Shown here: one piece after another, positions 36,017 through 45,392 of the stretch | Numbering within the stretch: position 1 is the first letter of the stretch | Layout: every line of letters begins with the position of its first letter | From: an uncultured Aquimarina sp. | GTDB taxonomy: Bacteria; Bacteroidota; Bacteroidia; Flavobacteriales; Flavobacteriaceae | Reading direction: 5' to 3' | DNA length: 64,000 bases | Assembly (NCBI GenBank): GCA_947498765.1 | Contig: CANMLG010000006.1 | Coordinates: 90,689 to 154,688, forward strand | Translations under genes and position numbers: made by a program | Notes under the pieces: generated by a model | Database searches by the model: none | Told to the model about the DNA's origin: nothing | What the model saw: the letters and a program-made list of their open reading frames with translations, nothing else

Positions 36017-37015
36017 ATGAAGAATATTCAAGACATCTTAAAAGAGCGTATCCTTATCTTAGATGGGGCAATGGGTACCATGATTCAACAGTATAAATTT
36101 ACTGAAGAAGACTATCGTGGAGAACGTTTTAAGGATTGGGGACAACCTTTACAAGGAAATAATGACCTATTGAGTCTGACTCAACCAGAAGCTATTAAAA
36201 CAATTCATGGGAAATACTTTGAAGCTGGTGCAGATATTGCAGAAACAAATACTTTTTCTGGAACTACCATTGCCATGGAGGATTATGGTATGGAAGATTT
36301 GGTATATGAATTGAACTATGAATCTGCTAAGATTGCAAAAGAAGTTGCTGATGAATATACTGCTAAAAACCCTGACAAGCCTCGATTTGTAGCTGGTTCT
36401 ATAGGTCCTACAAACCGAACAGCAAGTATGTCACCGGATGTTAATGATCCTGGTTTTAGAGCTGTAACATTTGACGATTTAAGAATAGCTTATAAATTAC
36501 AAATAGAAGCCTTGTTAGATGGAGGAGCAGATATTCTTTTGGTAGAAACAGTGTTTGATACGTTAAATGCAAAAGCAGCATTATTTGCTATTGAAGAAGT
36601 AAAAGACGAAAGAGATATCGATGTGCCTATTATGGTAAGTGGTACTATTACCGACGCCAGTGGACGTACACTTTCAGGGCAAACCGCCGAAGCTTTTTTA
36701 GTATCTATCTCGCATATTCCAATGTTAAGCGTAGGTTTTAATTGTGCTTTAGGAGCCAATCAATTAACACCTCATTTAGAGGTATTAGCACAAAAAGCAG
36801 AGTTTAATGTTTCGGCACACCCAAATGCAGGTTTACCAAATGCTTTTGGAGAATATGACGAAACACCAGAGCAAATGGCGAGTCAGATCAAAGAATTTTT
36901 AGATAAAAACCTTATTAATATTATTGGTGGTTGTTGCGGAACAACTCCAGAGCATATTAAAGCAATTGCAGATTTAGCTAAAGAATACGAACCTCGTATT
37001 CTAGTTGGTAGTTGA
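36017..37015 (+). CDS. metH: Homocysteine S-methyltransferase part of methionine synthase (MetH N-terminal half)
   Basis: First half of cobalamin-dependent methionine synthase, encoded separately as in other flavobacteria. The 332-residue domain opens with [17 protein letters not shown] and has [16 protein letters not shown] and the zinc-ligand cysteines in SVGFNCALG and [12 protein letters not shown]. The ATG at 36017 is preceded by AAGGAG six bases upstream, a rare good Shine-Dalgarno sequence, and gives the family N-terminus; in-frame ATGs at 35972 and 36002 are less likely. The last four codons and the stop lie inside the left arm of the inverted repeat that flanks the next gene. Confidence 0.95.
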   Translation: MKNIQDILKERILILDGAMGTMIQQYKFTEEDYRGERFKDWGQPLQGNNDLLSLTQPEAIKTIHGKYFEAGADIAETNTFSGTTIAMEDYGMEDLVYELNYESAKIAKEVADEYTAKNPDKPRFVAGSIGPTNRTASMSPDVNDPGFRAVTFDDLRIAYKLQIEALLDGGADILLVETVFDTLNAKAALFAIEEVKDERDIDVPIMVSGTITDASGRTLSGQTAEAFLVSISHIPMLSVGFNCALGANQLTPHLEVLAQKAEFNVSAHPNAGLPNAFGEYDETPEQMASQIKEFLDKNLINIIGGCCGTTPEHIKAIADLAKEYEPRILVGS

Positions 37016-37032
37016 TAGTTGTTTGTTGTTAG
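37002..37032 (+). repeat. Left arm of the inverted repeat around the four-helix-bundle gene
   Basis: A GTTG-rich 31-base arm that pairs at about 26 positions with the reverse complement of 37423-37453. It contains the end and the stop codon of the first metH gene. See the finding on the inserted element. Confidence 0.65.
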
Positions 37033-37051
37033 GAATAATAAGATTAATGAA

Positions 37052-37408
37052 ATGATGTACTCGGAATTGGATGTTTGGAAAGCATCAAGAGATCTAGTTA
37101 AACAAATTTATATTATATCGGAAGGTTTTCCTAAGAATGAATTATATGGTTTGGTAAATCAGATAAGAAGATGTTCAATATCTGTACCATCTAATATTGC
37201 AGAGGGCTGTGGAAGAAGATCATCGAAAGATACGTTACAGTTTTTATATATTTCAAGAGGGTCATTATATGAATTAGAGACTCAAATTTATTTAGCTTTA
37301 GATTTGGGATTTATGAATCAAGACGAGTTTGATACAATTCAAAATAGTATTACTAAATGTAAAAAGCTATTAAATGGATTTATCAATTATTACAAAACAA
37401 AAAGTTGA
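37052..37408 (+). CDS. Four-helix-bundle (S23/IVS-type) protein inserted in metH
   Basis: A 118-residue all-alpha protein of the family TIGR02436, first known from intervening sequences of bacterial 23S rRNA and homologous to Avd of diversity-generating retroelements. Signature: [21 protein letters not shown], then [18 protein letters not shown]. The function of the family is not established. The start chosen (37052, or 37055) follows the four-helix N-terminus [15 protein letters not shown]; an in-frame TTG at 37019 is unlikely. The gene sits between the two metH genes inside an imperfect inverted repeat, and its TGA shares a base with the ATG of the second metH gene (TGATG). Confidence 0.9.
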   Translation: MMYSELDVWKASRDLVKQIYIISEGFPKNELYGLVNQIRRCSISVPSNIAEGCGRRSSKDTLQFLYISRGSLYELETQIYLALDLGFMNQDEFDTIQNSITKCKKLLNGFINYYKTKS

Positions 37409-40137
37409 TGAAAGAGATTAGACCAACAACCAACAACGATCAACCAACAACTAAAAGATATCTCAAACTATCTGGCTTAGAGCCTATGATTGTTAATGAG
37501 AACATGAATTTTATTAATGTTGGTGAGCGTACAAATGTCGCTGGTTCACGTAAATTTTTACGATTAATCAAGGAAGAAAAATTTGATGAGGCCTTAGATA
37601 TTGCGCGTCATCAGGTTGAAGGAGGCGCTCAAGTCATCGATATTAATATGGATGATGGTTTGTTGGATGGAAAAGAAGCCATGGTTCGTTACTTGAACTT
37701 GATTATGGCAGAACCGGATATTGCTCGTGTGCCAATAATGATTGATAGTTCCAAATGGGAAATTATCGAAGCAGGTTTACAAGTAGTACAAGGAAAATGT
37801 GTTGTAAATTCAATTAGTTTAAAAGAAGGGAAAGAAAAGTTTATAAATGAGGCAAAGCTTATTAAGCGTTATGGAGCAGCCGTAATTGTAATGGCTTTTG
37901 ATGATGTTGGGCAAGCAGATAATTATGAACGACGTATCGAAATAGCTGAACGTTCATATCGTATTTTGGTTGACGAAGTTAATTTTGCTCCAGAAGATAT
38001 TATTTTCGATTTAAATATATTTCCCGTGGCAACAGGAATGGATGAGCATAAATTAAATGCTATCGATTTTATTGAAGCCACACGTTGGGTCCGACAAAAC
38101 TTGCCACATTGTAGTGTAAGTGGAGGGGTTAGTAATGTTTCATTTTCCTTTAGAGGTAATAATCCTGTGCGAGAGGCTATGCACTCCGTATTTTTATTTC
38201 ATGCTATTAAGGCAGGAATGAATATGGGTATCGTTAACCCAGCAATGCTAGAGGTATATGATGATATTCCAAAAGATTTATTAGAACATGTTGAAGATGT
38301 TATTTTAAATAGAAGAGATGACGCTACAGAACGTTTACTTGATTTTGCCGAAACGGTAAAAGGTACAGGTAAAAAAGAAGCGAGTCTAGATCTTTCGTGG
38401 AGAGAAGAAGCTTTGCAAGATCGTATTACACGTGCCTTGGTTAAGGGAATTGATCAATTCATAGTTGAAGATGTAGAAGAAGCACGTCAAGCTTCGGATA
38501 AGCCTATTGAAGTGATTGAAGGTCATTTGATGACAGGGATGAATGTGGTTGGAGATCTATTTGGTGAAGGGAAAATGTTTTTGCCACAGGTAGTAAAATC
38601 AGCCCGTGTAATGAAAAAGGCAGTAGCTTATTTATTGCCATATATTGAAGAAGAAAAACTTAAGAATCCTAAAGTAGAAGGCGCATCGGATAATGCGGGT
38701 AAAATATTAATGGCCACCGTAAAAGGGGATGTACATGATATTGGAAAAAATATAGTTTCGGTTGTATTGGCTTGTAACAACTACGAAATAGTTGATTTGG
38801 GAGTGATGGTACCACCTGAAAAAATTATCCAAGCAGCTATTGATGAAAATGTAGATGCTATAGGTTTGAGTGGGTTAATAACACCATCGTTAGATGAAAT
38901 GGTATTTTTAGCTAAAGAAATGCAGCGTAAAGACTTTACAATGCCTTTATTAATTGGAGGGGCAACAACAAGTAAAGCGCATACAGCAGTTAAAATTGAT
39001 CCTCAGTATGAAGGTTCAGTGGTTCATGTAAACGATGCTTCACGTGCGGTTACTGTAGTAGGAGATCTATTAAAACCAGATACCAAAGAGGGATATATCA
39101 AATCAATCAAAGAAGATTATGATGTTTTCCGTGAAAAATTTTTAAAGCGAACTAAAAAGAAAGAGTATTTATCTATTGAGGATGCAAGAACCAATCATTA
39201 TCAAATAGATTGGGAAACTTCAGAAATAGTAAAGCCAAATCAATTAGGAATTCAAGTAATTGAAAGCCAAAATTTAAATGAATTAGTTGATTATATTGAC
39301 TGGTCTCCGTTTTTTAGATCATGGGATCTGCATGGTAAATACCCTGATATTTTAGAGGATAAAATAGTAGGGGAGCAAGCAAAAGAATTATTTGCTGATG
39401 CCAAAGAGATGCTAGATCAATTATTAGCCGAAAAATGGTTGACAGGAAAAGCAATTTTTGGGTTATTTGAAGCTAACACTATTGATACTGATGATATCGA
39501 AGTCTCTTTAGGTGGAGAATATAAAGCTACTTTTAGAACCTTACGTCAGCAATTAAAGAAATACAAAGGGAAACCAAATTTTGCGTTAGCCGATTTTGTT
39601 GCTCCTAAGGAAACAGGAAAACAAGATTATGTAGGATGTTTTTGTGTCACTACAGGTTTTGGAACCGCCGAAAAAGCAAAAGAGTTTGAGGAAAAGTTAG
39701 ATGATTATAATGCTATTATGGTAAAAGCCTTGGCTGATCGTTTGGCAGAAGCTTATGCCGAATATCTACATAAAGAAGTTCGTAAAAAACATTGGGGATA
39801 TGCAGCTAATGAAGGCTTAACGAATGAGGAGTTAATTAAGGAAACCTATAAAGGTATTCGACCAGCTCCAGGATATCCTGCCTGTCCAGATCACTTAGAA
39901 AAATTAACTATTTGGGAATTACTTAAAGTGAAAGAAACTATAGGGGTAGAACTTACCGAAAGTATAGCTATGTGGCCTGCAGCATCTGTTTCTGGATATT
40001 ATTTTGGAAATGAAGAAGCACGTTACTTTGGACTTGGGAAAATAAAAGAAGATCAAGTAAAAGACTTTGCTGATAGAAAAGCTATTGATTTAGAACTAGC
40101 AGAAAAATGGTTAAACCCAAATATAGCGGATGACTAA
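37408..40137 (+). CDS. metH: Methionine synthase, folate/cobalamin part (MetH C-terminal portion)
   Basis: A 909-residue protein with the pterin-binding domain (about 25-290; [31 protein letters not shown]), cap and B12-binding domains (about 320-560; the GDVHDIGKN loop with cobalt-ligand His443, and [11 protein letters not shown]), and the SAM-dependent reactivation domain (about 590-905; [16 protein letters not shown]). With the upstream gene it makes a complete MetH. The first 15 residues (with TTNNDQPTT) are encoded by the right arm of the inverted repeat, so the native start may have been changed by the insertion. Confidence 0.95.
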   Translation: MKEIRPTTNNDQPTTKRYLKLSGLEPMIVNENMNFINVGERTNVAGSRKFLRLIKEEKFDEALDIARHQVEGGAQVIDINMDDGLLDGKEAMVRYLNLIMAEPDIARVPIMIDSSKWEIIEAGLQVVQGKCVVNSISLKEGKEKFINEAKLIKRYGAAVIVMAFDDVGQADNYERRIEIAERSYRILVDEVNFAPEDIIFDLNIFPVATGMDEHKLNAIDFIEATRWVRQNLPHCSVSGGVSNVSFSFRGNNPVREAMHSVFLFHAIKAGMNMGIVNPAMLEVYDDIPKDLLEHVEDVILNRRDDATERLLDFAETVKGTGKKEASLDLSWREEALQDRITRALVKGIDQFIVEDVEEARQASDKPIEVIEGHLMTGMNVVGDLFGEGKMFLPQVVKSARVMKKAVAYLLPYIEEEKLKNPKVEGASDNAGKILMATVKGDVHDIGKNIVSVVLACNNYEIVDLGVMVPPEKIIQAAIDENVDAIGLSGLITPSLDEMVFLAKEMQRKDFTMPLLIGGATTSKAHTAVKIDPQYEGSVVHVNDASRAVTVVGDLLKPDTKEGYIKSIKEDYDVFREKFLKRTKKKEYLSIEDARTNHYQIDWETSEIVKPNQLGIQVIESQNLNELVDYIDWSPFFRSWDLHGKYPDILEDKIVGEQAKELFADAKEMLDQLLAEKWLTGKAIFGLFEANTIDTDDIEVSLGGEYKATFRTLRQQLKKYKGKPNFALADFVAPKETGKQDYVGCFCVTTGFGTAEKAKEFEEKLDDYNAIMVKALADRLAEAYAEYLHKEVRKKHWGYAANEGLTNEELIKETYKGIRPAPGYPACPDHLEKLTIWELLKVKETIGVELTESIAMWPAASVSGYYFGNEEARYFGLGKIKEDQVKDFADRKAIDLELAEKWLNPNIADD
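37423..37453 (+). repeat. Right arm of the inverted repeat around the four-helix-bundle gene
   Basis: A CCAAC-rich arm complementary to 37002-37032 with about five mismatches. It is translated as part of the N-terminus of the second metH gene. Confidence 0.65.
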
Positions 40138-40157
40138 TTATAAAACAATAGTTTGAA

Positions 40158-40191
40158 ACAAAAAGACTGTCTAAAAGGATAGTCTTTTTTG
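40158..40191. terminator. Terminator after metH
   Basis: AAAAGACTGTCT / GGATAGTCTTTT hairpin followed by T6. It lies between metH and the convergent 99-residue gene. Confidence 0.8.
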
Positions 40192-40251
40192 TTTTATACC
40201 TTACAAATTATATCATTATATAAGTAATTTAGGGTGTTTAAATTTTAATAG

Positions 40252-40551
40252 TCAATGATCTAAATAGAGTTTGTTGTAGGTTTTTGAAAAGTAAGCAGTT
40301 ACTTTTTGATTTTCTTTATACTTGTTGCAATCTTTTTCATTTTTAAAAAATATATAATATACTTGGCCTTTAAAGGCAACTGCAACAAGGCTCTTGTCGC
40401 TTTTTAAACGCTGTTTGCAATTTACTTTTTCAATGGTTGCTTCAACTTGAATGGCATCTTTACGAGCCTTATTATCAATGTTATTGATTTTTAGGAACAA
40501 GATAATACCAATAGCAACTAATAAAATTATAAAAAAGCTTAAAATTTTCAT
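40252..40551 (-). CDS. Small membrane-anchored protein of unknown function
   Basis: A 99-residue protein with an N-terminal hydrophobic segment (about 4-22) and a mature part with two Cys (CKQRL and DCNKY), likely periplasmic. No family recognised. Six bases downstream of the aminotransferase gene on the same strand, so co-transcribed. Confidence 0.65.
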   Translation of the reverse strand: MKILSFFIILLVAIGIILFLKINNIDNKARKDAIQVEATIEKVNCKQRLKSDKSLVAVAFKGQVYYIFFKNEKDCNKYKENQKVTAYFSKTYNKLYLDH

Positions 40552-40557
40552 TTTTTA

Positions 40558-41712
40558 TTATTTGGTTACAAAATCAATTACTGTTTGAGTAATAAAAGTA
40601 ATTTGTTCATCATCCAATTCGGTATGCATTGGTAATGATATTACCTCCTTAACTAATTGATTGGTTACCGTAAAATCGGATTCATTGTAACGCTTACTTT
40701 TATAGGCCTTTTGTAAGTGTAAAGGTATGGGATAATACACGCCACAGGGGATATTGTTATCATTTAAATGTGACACTAAAGCATCTCGGTCAATATCTTT
40801 TATTTTTAAAGTATATTGATGAAAAACATGACAATCACAAGTATCGCAAATGTCTTTGCATTCCGTATTAGTAATAGGAATTTCTATTTGCGGTATATTT
40901 TTAAAAGCAGTATTATATTTTTTTGCAGCTGATCTACGAGCATTATTGTAGGTATCTAATTTAGGTAATTTAGCACATAAAACTGCCGCTTGAATGGAGT
41001 CCAAACGTGAGTTTACTCCCACCACATCATGATGATATCGTTGATACATACCATGGTTTACTATACCTCTTATAGTATGAGCTAAGTCATCATTATTAGT
41101 AAAAATAGCCCCACCATCACCATAACAGCCTAAATTTTTTGATGGAAAAAAGGAAGTAGAAGCTACATGACCTAAATTTCCAGTTTTCTTTTGGGTGCCA
41201 TCATTAAAAGTATAAGTAGCTCCAATACCTTGAGCATTATCTTCAATAACAAAAAGCTCATGTTTTTTTGCAATTTTTAAAATAGCCTCCATATTAGCTG
41301 CTTGACCAAATAAATGTACGGGTACTATGGCTTTAGTTTTTGGAGTAATTGCTTTTTCAATTGCTTTTGGGTCAATATTAAAAGTGTCTGGTTCTACATC
41401 AACTAGTACTGGTGTTAGTTGTAACAAGGCAATCACTTCAACAGTGGCAGCAAATGTAAAGTCGGCAGTAATCACTTCATCACCTGGTTGTAAACCTAGC
41501 CCCATCATAGCTATTTGTAAGGCATCGGTACCATTGGCACAGGGAATAACATGTTTTACTCCCAAATAAGTTTCCAATTCTTTTTGAAATTGATGAACTT
41601 GAGGACCGTTAATGTAAGTGGTATTATCAAGAACTTCTTGTATGGAATTATTTACGGTTTCTTTTATTCCTTCATATTGACCTTTTAGATCAACCATTTG
41701 TATTTTTTTCAT
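40558..41712 (-). CDS. DegT/DnrJ/EryC1/StrS family aminotransferase
   Basis: PLP-dependent aminotransferase of nucleotide-activated keto-sugars (384 residues). Seen: NTTYINGPQVHQFQKELETY, PCANGTDALQIAMMGLG, IEDNAQGIGATY, SFFPSKNLGCYGDGG with the PLP Lys, and NSRLDSIQAAVLCAKL. An uncommon cluster of cysteines (CKDICDTCDCHV, about residues 283-294) interrupts the C-terminal part; it could bind metal. No other sugar-nucleotide gene is nearby, so the product is unknown. Confidence 0.92.
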   Translation of the reverse strand: MKKIQMVDLKGQYEGIKETVNNSIQEVLDNTTYINGPQVHQFQKELETYLGVKHVIPCANGTDALQIAMMGLGLQPGDEVITADFTFAATVEVIALLQLTPVLVDVEPDTFNIDPKAIEKAITPKTKAIVPVHLFGQAANMEAILKIAKKHELFVIEDNAQGIGATYTFNDGTQKKTGNLGHVASTSFFPSKNLGCYGDGGAIFTNNDDLAHTIRGIVNHGMYQRYHHDVVGVNSRLDSIQAAVLCAKLPKLDTYNNARRSAAKKYNTAFKNIPQIEIPITNTECKDICDTCDCHVFHQYTLKIKDIDRDALVSHLNDNNIPCGVYYPIPLHLQKAYKSKRYNESDFTVTNQLVKEVISLPMHTELDDEQITFITQTVIDFVTK

Positions 41713-41773
41713 AAATGAAATAAGCTAACTATTGAAGCCAAATGAGTAAAGTATACTTGCTCGGGCGTATAGT

Positions 41774-41781
41774 CAAAAATA
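41774..41781 (-). promoter_or_regulatory. Candidate -7 element of the aminotransferase gene
   Basis: TATTTTTG on the minus strand fits TAnnTTTG and would give a leader of about 55 bases. Confidence 0.35.
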
Positions 41782-41980
41782 CAAAATATACTAGGTTTGG
41801 TCAATTGAAATTAAAAAAATAGCTTTTGTTTCTTTTTATAGCTTTATTATCAAATAGTAAGAATAATGACTACTGATAAATAAGTTTCCAAGTTATTTTT
41901 AGATAATATTCTTGTTAAAACTTAAAAGTAAACACAGATAAGGATTTTACAGATTAATCGACATATATATAACTATTAAT

Positions 41981-41988
41981 TAACTTTG
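41981..41988 (+). promoter_or_regulatory. Candidate -7 element of ftnA
   Basis: TAACTTTG matches TAnnTTTG and lies 24 bases before the ATG at 42013. This also argues that the in-frame TTG at 41986 is not the start. Confidence 0.45.
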
Positions 41989-42012
41989 AATATAACCTGT
42001 AATAAGTATAAT

Positions 42013-42513
42013 ATGAACGAATCGATAGAAAGATTATTAAATGATCAAATAAAATATGAAGCTCAAGCTTCCATGCAATATTTGGCTATGGCATCATGGG
42101 CCGATACAAAAGGCTATAGTGGTATTGCGGATTTTTTTTATAGTCAGTCAGAAGAAGAGCGTTTGCATATGACAAAATTAATCAAATTTGTGAATGAACG
42201 AAGTGGTAATGTCATAGTGCCTGCATTGGAACAGCCTAAAGCAGATTTTGATTCGTTACTTGCTTTATTTGAAAAGTTTTTAAAAAGTGAAATTTTTGTA
42301 ACCGAACAAATTAATAAAGTTATCTACGAATGTTTACAACAAAAAGACTACAACGTACATAATTTTATGCAATGGTACGTAACTGAACAATTAGAAGAAG
42401 AGGCAACCGCTCGGACATTACTTGATAAACTTAATATATTAGGAGAAGATCGTTCTGGGTATTATTTGTTTGATAAAGATATCAAGGATTTTATAGGAAG
42501 TGGAACAAATTAG
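42013..42513 (+). CDS. ftnA: Ferritin
   Basis: Iron-storage ferritin, 166 residues: a four-helix bundle with ferroxidase ligands in KYEAQASMQYLAMASW, FYSQSEEERLHMTKLIKF and QWYVTEQLEEEATART. The ATG at 42013 gives the usual MNESIERLLNDQ start. It has its own promoter. Relevant to the metal theme because a Fur-family regulator and a TonB receptor lie 2.3-4 kb downstream, though no copy of their operator is seen here. Confidence 0.94.
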   Translation: MNESIERLLNDQIKYEAQASMQYLAMASWADTKGYSGIADFFYSQSEEERLHMTKLIKFVNERSGNVIVPALEQPKADFDSLLALFEKFLKSEIFVTEQINKVIYECLQQKDYNVHNFMQWYVTEQLEEEATARTLLDKLNILGEDRSGYYLFDKDIKDFIGSGTN

Positions 42514-42953
42514 GATGTTTTATTTATGGTTGAGTAGCTTTTTTAATCGTAAAGTTTTAAAAATTAGTTAATAATTGAGCATTTAATTTTATTTGTTAAT
42601 AAAAAGTGTAGTTTTATGCAAGAGTGTAATAACTATTTTTTTGAATAACGAAATCGATATTGTGTTGTGGCTTTGATAACAACCAATCGATTTTATTAGT
42701 AAATAAATAAAAATATTAATAAAAAAAGCTCATAATTTTAAGGAGAAAGTAACATTGAATTTATTGGGGAATACTTAGAACGGATACGTTTTAAGAGTAG
42801 ATGATATTGTAGCCATTAAAATTAGAATTATTCAAATTTAACTAATTAAATTTTAAAGAATAGTTGTAATACTCAATGTATTGAGGTATAATAAAAAAAA
42901 ACTCTTTTAGTTAAGTTGGATGATTGAGCTGTTAACACAAAAAACAATCAATT
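42514..42953. other. 440-base region upstream of the GH16 lipoprotein
   Basis: No gene seen. The 14-bp palindrome CTCAATGTATTGAG (42872-42885) lies 68 bases before the GH16 start and may be an operator. The rest is AT-rich and unremarkable. Confidence 0.4.
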
Positions 42954-43976
42954 ATGAAAACTCTTAAAATTTTAATGTGGAGCTTATGCTTAGTATTATT
43001 TTCATGCGATTCAGATGAAAGTACAACGAGTGACCCTGAAGAAAAACCAACCGAAGTAGGTGCTCCAGTCTCCGAACCACCAGTTGAAGAAGATCCTGAA
43101 AATGAGCCTCCAGCTGAGCCAGTAACACAAATCGATTTAATGGCCTTAGATGCAAGTGTGCCTTCTTTCGTTTCTATAAATGATACCACGCCCGAAGACA
43201 TGAAGTGGACTAAAGTTGAAGACATGTCAGACGAATTTGAAAAATGGGATGACGAAAAATGGGAGAATTCATTTTGGAATTATGGAGGAACACCGGTATG
43301 GATGACAGATAAAAATTCTGGTGTTGAAGATGGGAAGTTGTTTATAAAAGCCACGTTGCGGGATGATCCGGTTTCTTGGTTTCAAACAGCAAGGATACAT
43401 TCTAAAGCCCAAATAAGTTTTCCAATGTATACAGAATGTAGTATGAAAGCAGCCAATATCTCAGCATTCAATACGTTTTGGTTAAACAATGGAGATATAG
43501 ATAATAGAGACGAAATTGATATTGTTGAAAATAACCCTAACCCAACGCCTGAGTGTAGAGATCAATCCACAAAACCAGCTGATTTTCCTTGGACTCCATG
43601 GTTGTTTCCAACCCAAATGAATTCTCAATATTTTATTGCTGAAAATAGTGTAACGGAAAGGCATGAAGATAATTTTGATACTCGATTTTTGTCTGATGCC
43701 AATCCTAATAAGGGAAAAACTTGGGATGAGGCTTATCATATTGTAGGTGCCTGGTGGATAGATGAAAGAAATGTGCAATTTTACCTAAATGGGGAACCAG
43801 CAGGAAAAATAACTACACAGCAAGATTTTACCAGAGAATTAGAAATTATTTGGGATTTGTGGACGTTTAAAGATTGTAATATTGGGGGCTTACCTCAAAA
43901 AGAAGAATTAAATGACGACACTATAAATACCATGCGAGTGGATTGGGTAAGGACATGGAAATTAGAAGCCAAATAA
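42954..43976 (+). CDS. GH16 lipoprotein, red-algal galactan hydrolase type
   Basis: A 340-residue lipoprotein (lipobox ending at Cys18, LFSC) with a long Pro/Glu-rich linker (about 20-60) and a GH16 domain (about 80-340). Catalytic motif RDEIDIVEN: nucleophile Glu187, Asp189, acid/base Glu192. The fold start DEFEKWDDEKWENSFWNYGG and end MRVDWVRTWKLE are usual for agarase/porphyranase/carrageenase relatives; I cannot fix the subfamily. As a lipoprotein without T9SS tail, it probably acts at the outer membrane or in the periplasm on oligosaccharides. Confidence 0.9.
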   Translation: MKTLKILMWSLCLVLFSCDSDESTTSDPEEKPTEVGAPVSEPPVEEDPENEPPAEPVTQIDLMALDASVPSFVSINDTTPEDMKWTKVEDMSDEFEKWDDEKWENSFWNYGGTPVWMTDKNSGVEDGKLFIKATLRDDPVSWFQTARIHSKAQISFPMYTECSMKAANISAFNTFWLNNGDIDNRDEIDIVENNPNPTPECRDQSTKPADFPWTPWLFPTQMNSQYFIAENSVTERHEDNFDTRFLSDANPNKGKTWDEAYHIVGAWWIDERNVQFYLNGEPAGKITTQQDFTRELEIIWDLWTFKDCNIGGLPQKEELNDDTINTMRVDWVRTWKLEAK

Positions 43977-44009
43977 TTATATTTATAAATCAATTAACTT
44001 AAAATAAGC

Positions 44010-44094
44010 ATGAGTTCTGTATAAATAAAGATTTTAATTCGAGTAAAATTCTGAAACAATTTTGTGTCGACAATCAAATTTATATAGAACTCAT
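44010..44094. promoter_or_regulatory. Inverted repeat enclosing TGTCGACA, copy B
   Basis: Arms ATGAGTTCTGTATAAA (44010-44025) and TTTATATAGAACTCAT (44079-44094) pair at 15 of 16 bases, with TGTCGACA at 44065-44072 between them. Located 34 bases before the exported VOC gene. Compare with 34317-34384. Confidence 0.45.
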
Positions 44095-44128
44095 ATTAAA
44101 ATAAATTATAAATTTTTTACCATATTTT

Positions 44129-44677
44129 ATGAAGATAAATTTAGAGAAGCCAATACTAGAAAATACTGAAATAATTAAACTCATTTTAAAGTATTGTTTT
44201 GTAACAATGTTTTTTTTAACAAGTGTACATACAGTTACAGCTCAGTCGGCAACTAGTACTGTGTTAAATAAAGAAAGCAAGCAAAAAGCAAGAGTTACAG
44301 GGCTTAGATATATTTGTGTTCATGTACTAGAGTTGGAAAAAACATTAAAATTATATCGTGAAATTCTAGGTTTTAAACTATCAAAATCAGAGATTCTTCA
44401 TGGTGGTTTAGAGGGGATGTTAGTGTTAAAATTGCGAGCAGATGATTTCGAAATAAGTTTATCAATCCCACCACCTGAAGCTATGGATTCCTATAAGCCA
44501 ATAGGGAATACGAATCATAATCATTTTATGTTAATAGTAAATGATATTGGCCCAATAGGCGATAAGCTAAAAGCGGAGGGCTATCAATTAGAAAATGAGA
44601 ATTACCGACAAGATAAATATACCTTTTTTAAAGGCCCTAATGGTGAAATCATTGGCTTGTCATCATGGGATGATTGA
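44129..44677 (+). CDS. Exported VOC family (glyoxalase-like) protein
   Basis: A 182-residue protein with an atypically long N-terminal region before its hydrophobic segment (about 20-40, ending TVTAQS), then one VOC module: GLRYICVHVLELEKTLKLY, EILGFKL, HNHFMLIVNDI and GPNGEIIGLSSW. Possible metal ligands are His (VHVLE), His (NHFM) and Glu (GEIIG). Exported VOC proteins are uncommon; the substrate is unknown. It follows the GH16 lipoprotein on the same strand and precedes a terminator. Confidence 0.78.
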   Translation: MKINLEKPILENTEIIKLILKYCFVTMFFLTSVHTVTAQSATSTVLNKESKQKARVTGLRYICVHVLELEKTLKLYREILGFKLSKSEILHGGLEGMLVLKLRADDFEISLSIPPPEAMDSYKPIGNTNHNHFMLIVNDIGPIGDKLKAEGYQLENENYRQDKYTFFKGPNGEIIGLSSWDD

Positions 44678-44732
44678 TAAGAATAAAGTTATTAGTGCTT
44701 GATTAAAGCTTAATGAAGTGTTCATACCGGTT

Positions 44733-44777
44733 AAAAAAAGGGTTCAATTTTAGAAAAAATTGAACCCTTTTTTATTT
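44733..44777. terminator. Bidirectional terminator
   Basis: AAAAAAAGGGTTCAATTTT / AAAATTGAACCCTTTTTT hairpin between the convergent VOC gene and the Fur-family gene; T runs on both strands. Confidence 0.88.
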
Positions 44778-44805
44778 CATTAAACAACTAGTAATAAGTT
44801 ATCAA

Positions 44806-45183
44806 TTACGAACAATTTGAACACACACCAACCATTAAAAGACTAGCAGAATCTACATTATAACCTGTTACACCAGGTATAGTAAAGCTAATAGGAAGAC
44901 ATTTTACATCACCACATTTTTTACATTGAAAATGAGGGTGAATGTCATTATGATGATCATCTGAACAATTTTGGCATTTGGCATACCACCTTAGTCCTCT
45001 ATTGCCAATAAAAGAATGCACCACACCATCGTCCATAAGCTTATTTAGCAAACGGTATACAGTACTCTTATTCATTTCTTTTTCAAGAAATTTTACTAAG
45101 TCAGTTACAGCAATAGCTTTTTGATGTTGATCTAAAGCGGCTAATAATGTTTTAACAGATTTGGTTTGTCTAGTAATACCCAT
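44806..45183 (-). CDS. Fur-family metal-responsive repressor
   Basis: A 125-residue regulator. N-terminal winged helix (about 8-65; HQKAIAVTDLVKFLE, MNKSTVYRLLNKLMDDGVV) and a dimerisation domain with a structural zinc site (Cys87-x2-Cys90 in HFQCKKCGD and Cys121-x2-Cys124 in VCSNCS) plus a His-rich sensor segment (DDHHNDIHPHF). It could be Zur, Fur or Mur; sequence alone does not tell me. It diverges from the TonB/ABC operon, with two identical palindromic operators between, the nearer one 23 bases before its own start, suggesting autorepression as well as control of the operon. Confidence 0.92.
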   Translation of the reverse strand: MGITRQTKSVKTLLAALDQHQKAIAVTDLVKFLEKEMNKSTVYRLLNKLMDDGVVHSFIGNRGLRWYAKCQNCSDDHHNDIHPHFQCKKCGDVKCLPISFTIPGVTGYNVDSASLLMVGVCSNCS

Positions 45184-45205
45184 ATAAACATAAACATATA
45201 AAAAA

Positions 45206-45229
45206 ATTATTGCAACGTTGTTGCATTAA
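45206..45229. promoter_or_regulatory. Putative Fur-family operator, copy 1
   Basis: A 24-nt block centred on the palindrome TGCAACGTTGTTGCA (45211-45225: TGCAAC, GTT, GTTGCA). Exactly repeated at 45245. It overlaps the region where the -33 element of the Fur-family gene would be. Confidence 0.8.
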
Positions 45230-45244
45230 GTGTAAATTCATTGT

Positions 45245-45268
45245 ATTATTGCAACGTTGTTGCATTAA
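45245..45268. promoter_or_regulatory. Putative Fur-family operator, copy 2
   Basis: Second exact copy of the 24-nt block, with palindrome at 45250-45264, 39 bases from the first. It lies about 200 bases upstream of the ABC ATPase start. Confidence 0.78.
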
Positions 45269-45392
45269 TATAAAAATAAACTTAATAAATAACAAATTAG
45301 ATTCGGGGTCAATAAGTAAAGCTTATATGAATCTTTTTTAATTAGGTTTCTTTTAAAGAATAGTGCTAATATAAATCAAATATAATTGAAGC

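Noticed and set aside
42013..42513. Ferritin as part of the Fur-family regulon
   Set aside because: No copy of the TGCAACGTTGTTGCA operator lies upstream of it and it has an ordinary promoter.
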